The notes under the pieces: generated by a model | Told to the model about the DNA's origin: nothing | Databases searched by the model: none | The model's input: the letters and a program-made list of their open reading frames with translations, nothing else | Origin: Leptospira perdikensis | GTDB lineage: Bacteria; Spirochaetota; Leptospiria; Leptospirales; Leptospiraceae | Direction of reading: 5' to 3' | NCBI RefSeq assembly: GCF_004769575.1 | Contig: NZ_RQGA01000010.1 | Coordinates: 46,142 to 110,141 of the forward strand | DNA length: 64,000 nucleotides | Position numbers and translations under genes: made by a program | Part shown: one piece after another, positions 63,818 to 64,000 of the stretch | Numbering within the stretch: position 1 is the stretch's first letter | How the letters are laid out: every line of letters begins with the position of its first letter

Positions 63818-63945
63818 TTGCTTTCGGTATTCCTCCTCAGACTGGCGAGCTCCGCACTTTTGACTCCGCTTCCGTCAGAAACGCATTCTGGTTTGGGTTT
63901 CCGATCCAAGATCGAAATTGGATTCAGAAATATATCCGAACATAA

Positions 63946-63979
63946 AAAAAGCCTCACATCAATTGACGTAAGGCTTTTC
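63946..63979 (-). terminator. Terminator hairpin for a minus-strand gene beyond the right edge
   Basis: On the minus strand AAAAGCCT, an inner region with the TCAATTGA palindrome, and AGGCTTTTTTT form a stem followed by seven T residues. It is the likely terminator of a gene to the right of the window and separates it from the fragment at 63545. Confidence 0.55.
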
Positions 63980-64000
63980 CCAACAAATGTATACGACATG

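Noticed and set aside
63763..63999. A 78-codon frame at the right edge
   Set aside because: It crosses the terminator hairpin and overlaps another frame; no ribosome binding site or recognisable sequence.
1..64000. CRISPR arrays, tRNA or rRNA genes, insertion sequences, prophage genes
   Set aside because: No regular direct repeat-spacer series, no cloverleaf with a GTTCRA-type arm, no transposase, integrase or phage structural protein was seen in the intergenic regions or frames.

Overview
The window looks like chromosome from a spirochaete of the genus Leptospira, most likely one of the free-living (saprophytic) species. The DNA is AT-rich, short-signal lipoproteins are frequent, one gene encodes a recognisable piece of leptospiral FlaB-type flagellin, and there is a complete nitrate assimilation locus, which fits an environmental rather than a strictly pathogenic lifestyle. 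The genus is inferred from protein character; no rRNA, tRNA, phage, IS element or CRISPR array was found.

Layout. 1-4300: end of a STAS-like protein, a DUF4334 protein, a two-gene minus-strand unit with an orphan flagellin-core protein, a CoA-binding protein and two small membrane proteins. 4406-8464: an outer-membrane uptake locus (TonB-dependent receptor, lipoprotein, PepSY membrane protein). 8608-26227: the centrepiece, a nitrate assimilation and molybdenum cofactor (Moco) island. A 1179-residue nitrate reductase with its own FAD/NAD and [2Fe-2S] modules is divergent from nirB-nirD-cobA-moaCB-moeA. A NarK-type nitrate transporter follows, then an orphan molybdopterin oxidoreductase, a convergent MoeB-rhodanese gene and moaA-moaD-moaE-mobA-HAD. 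Together these encode nitrate import, reduction to nitrite and then ammonium, the methyltransferase step of siroheme synthesis, and most of Moco synthesis. GG-N10-GC elements resembling sigma-54 promoters precede the transporter, nitrate reductase and nirB, suggesting common nitrogen control.

26430-33600: lipoprotein, a histidine kinase with a small membrane partner, YdeI-like protein, M14-type peptidase, alpha/beta hydrolase, a small secreted protein and tag. 33000-38216: a tolC-RND-tetR efflux operon with no periplasmic adaptor gene. 38468-41103: an SH3 lipoprotein and a five-haem cytochrome c. 41110-42021: an NTF2-like gene and a MarR regulator that share a palindromic operator. 42172-49180: rnk, a Cys-rich repeat protein, a glycosyltransferase, a TetR/lipoprotein-hydrolase divergent pair with a clear operator, a second STAS-like protein and a chemotaxis receptor. 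49507-63487: hybrid histidine kinase, ArsM, a lipoprotein, acyl-CoA synthetase, AraC regulator, several membrane proteins, a DUF2461 protein, a siderophore-interacting-type flavoprotein, an adenylate/guanylate cyclase and an NTF2-like protein.

The most notable non-coding signals are a three-copy GC-rich structured repeat (42696, 57974, 61347) whose hairpin shows compensatory base changes, an RBS-sequestering 14-bp hairpin in front of the orphan molybdoenzyme, the sigma-54-like promoters, and the palindromic operators at the MarR and TetR loci.
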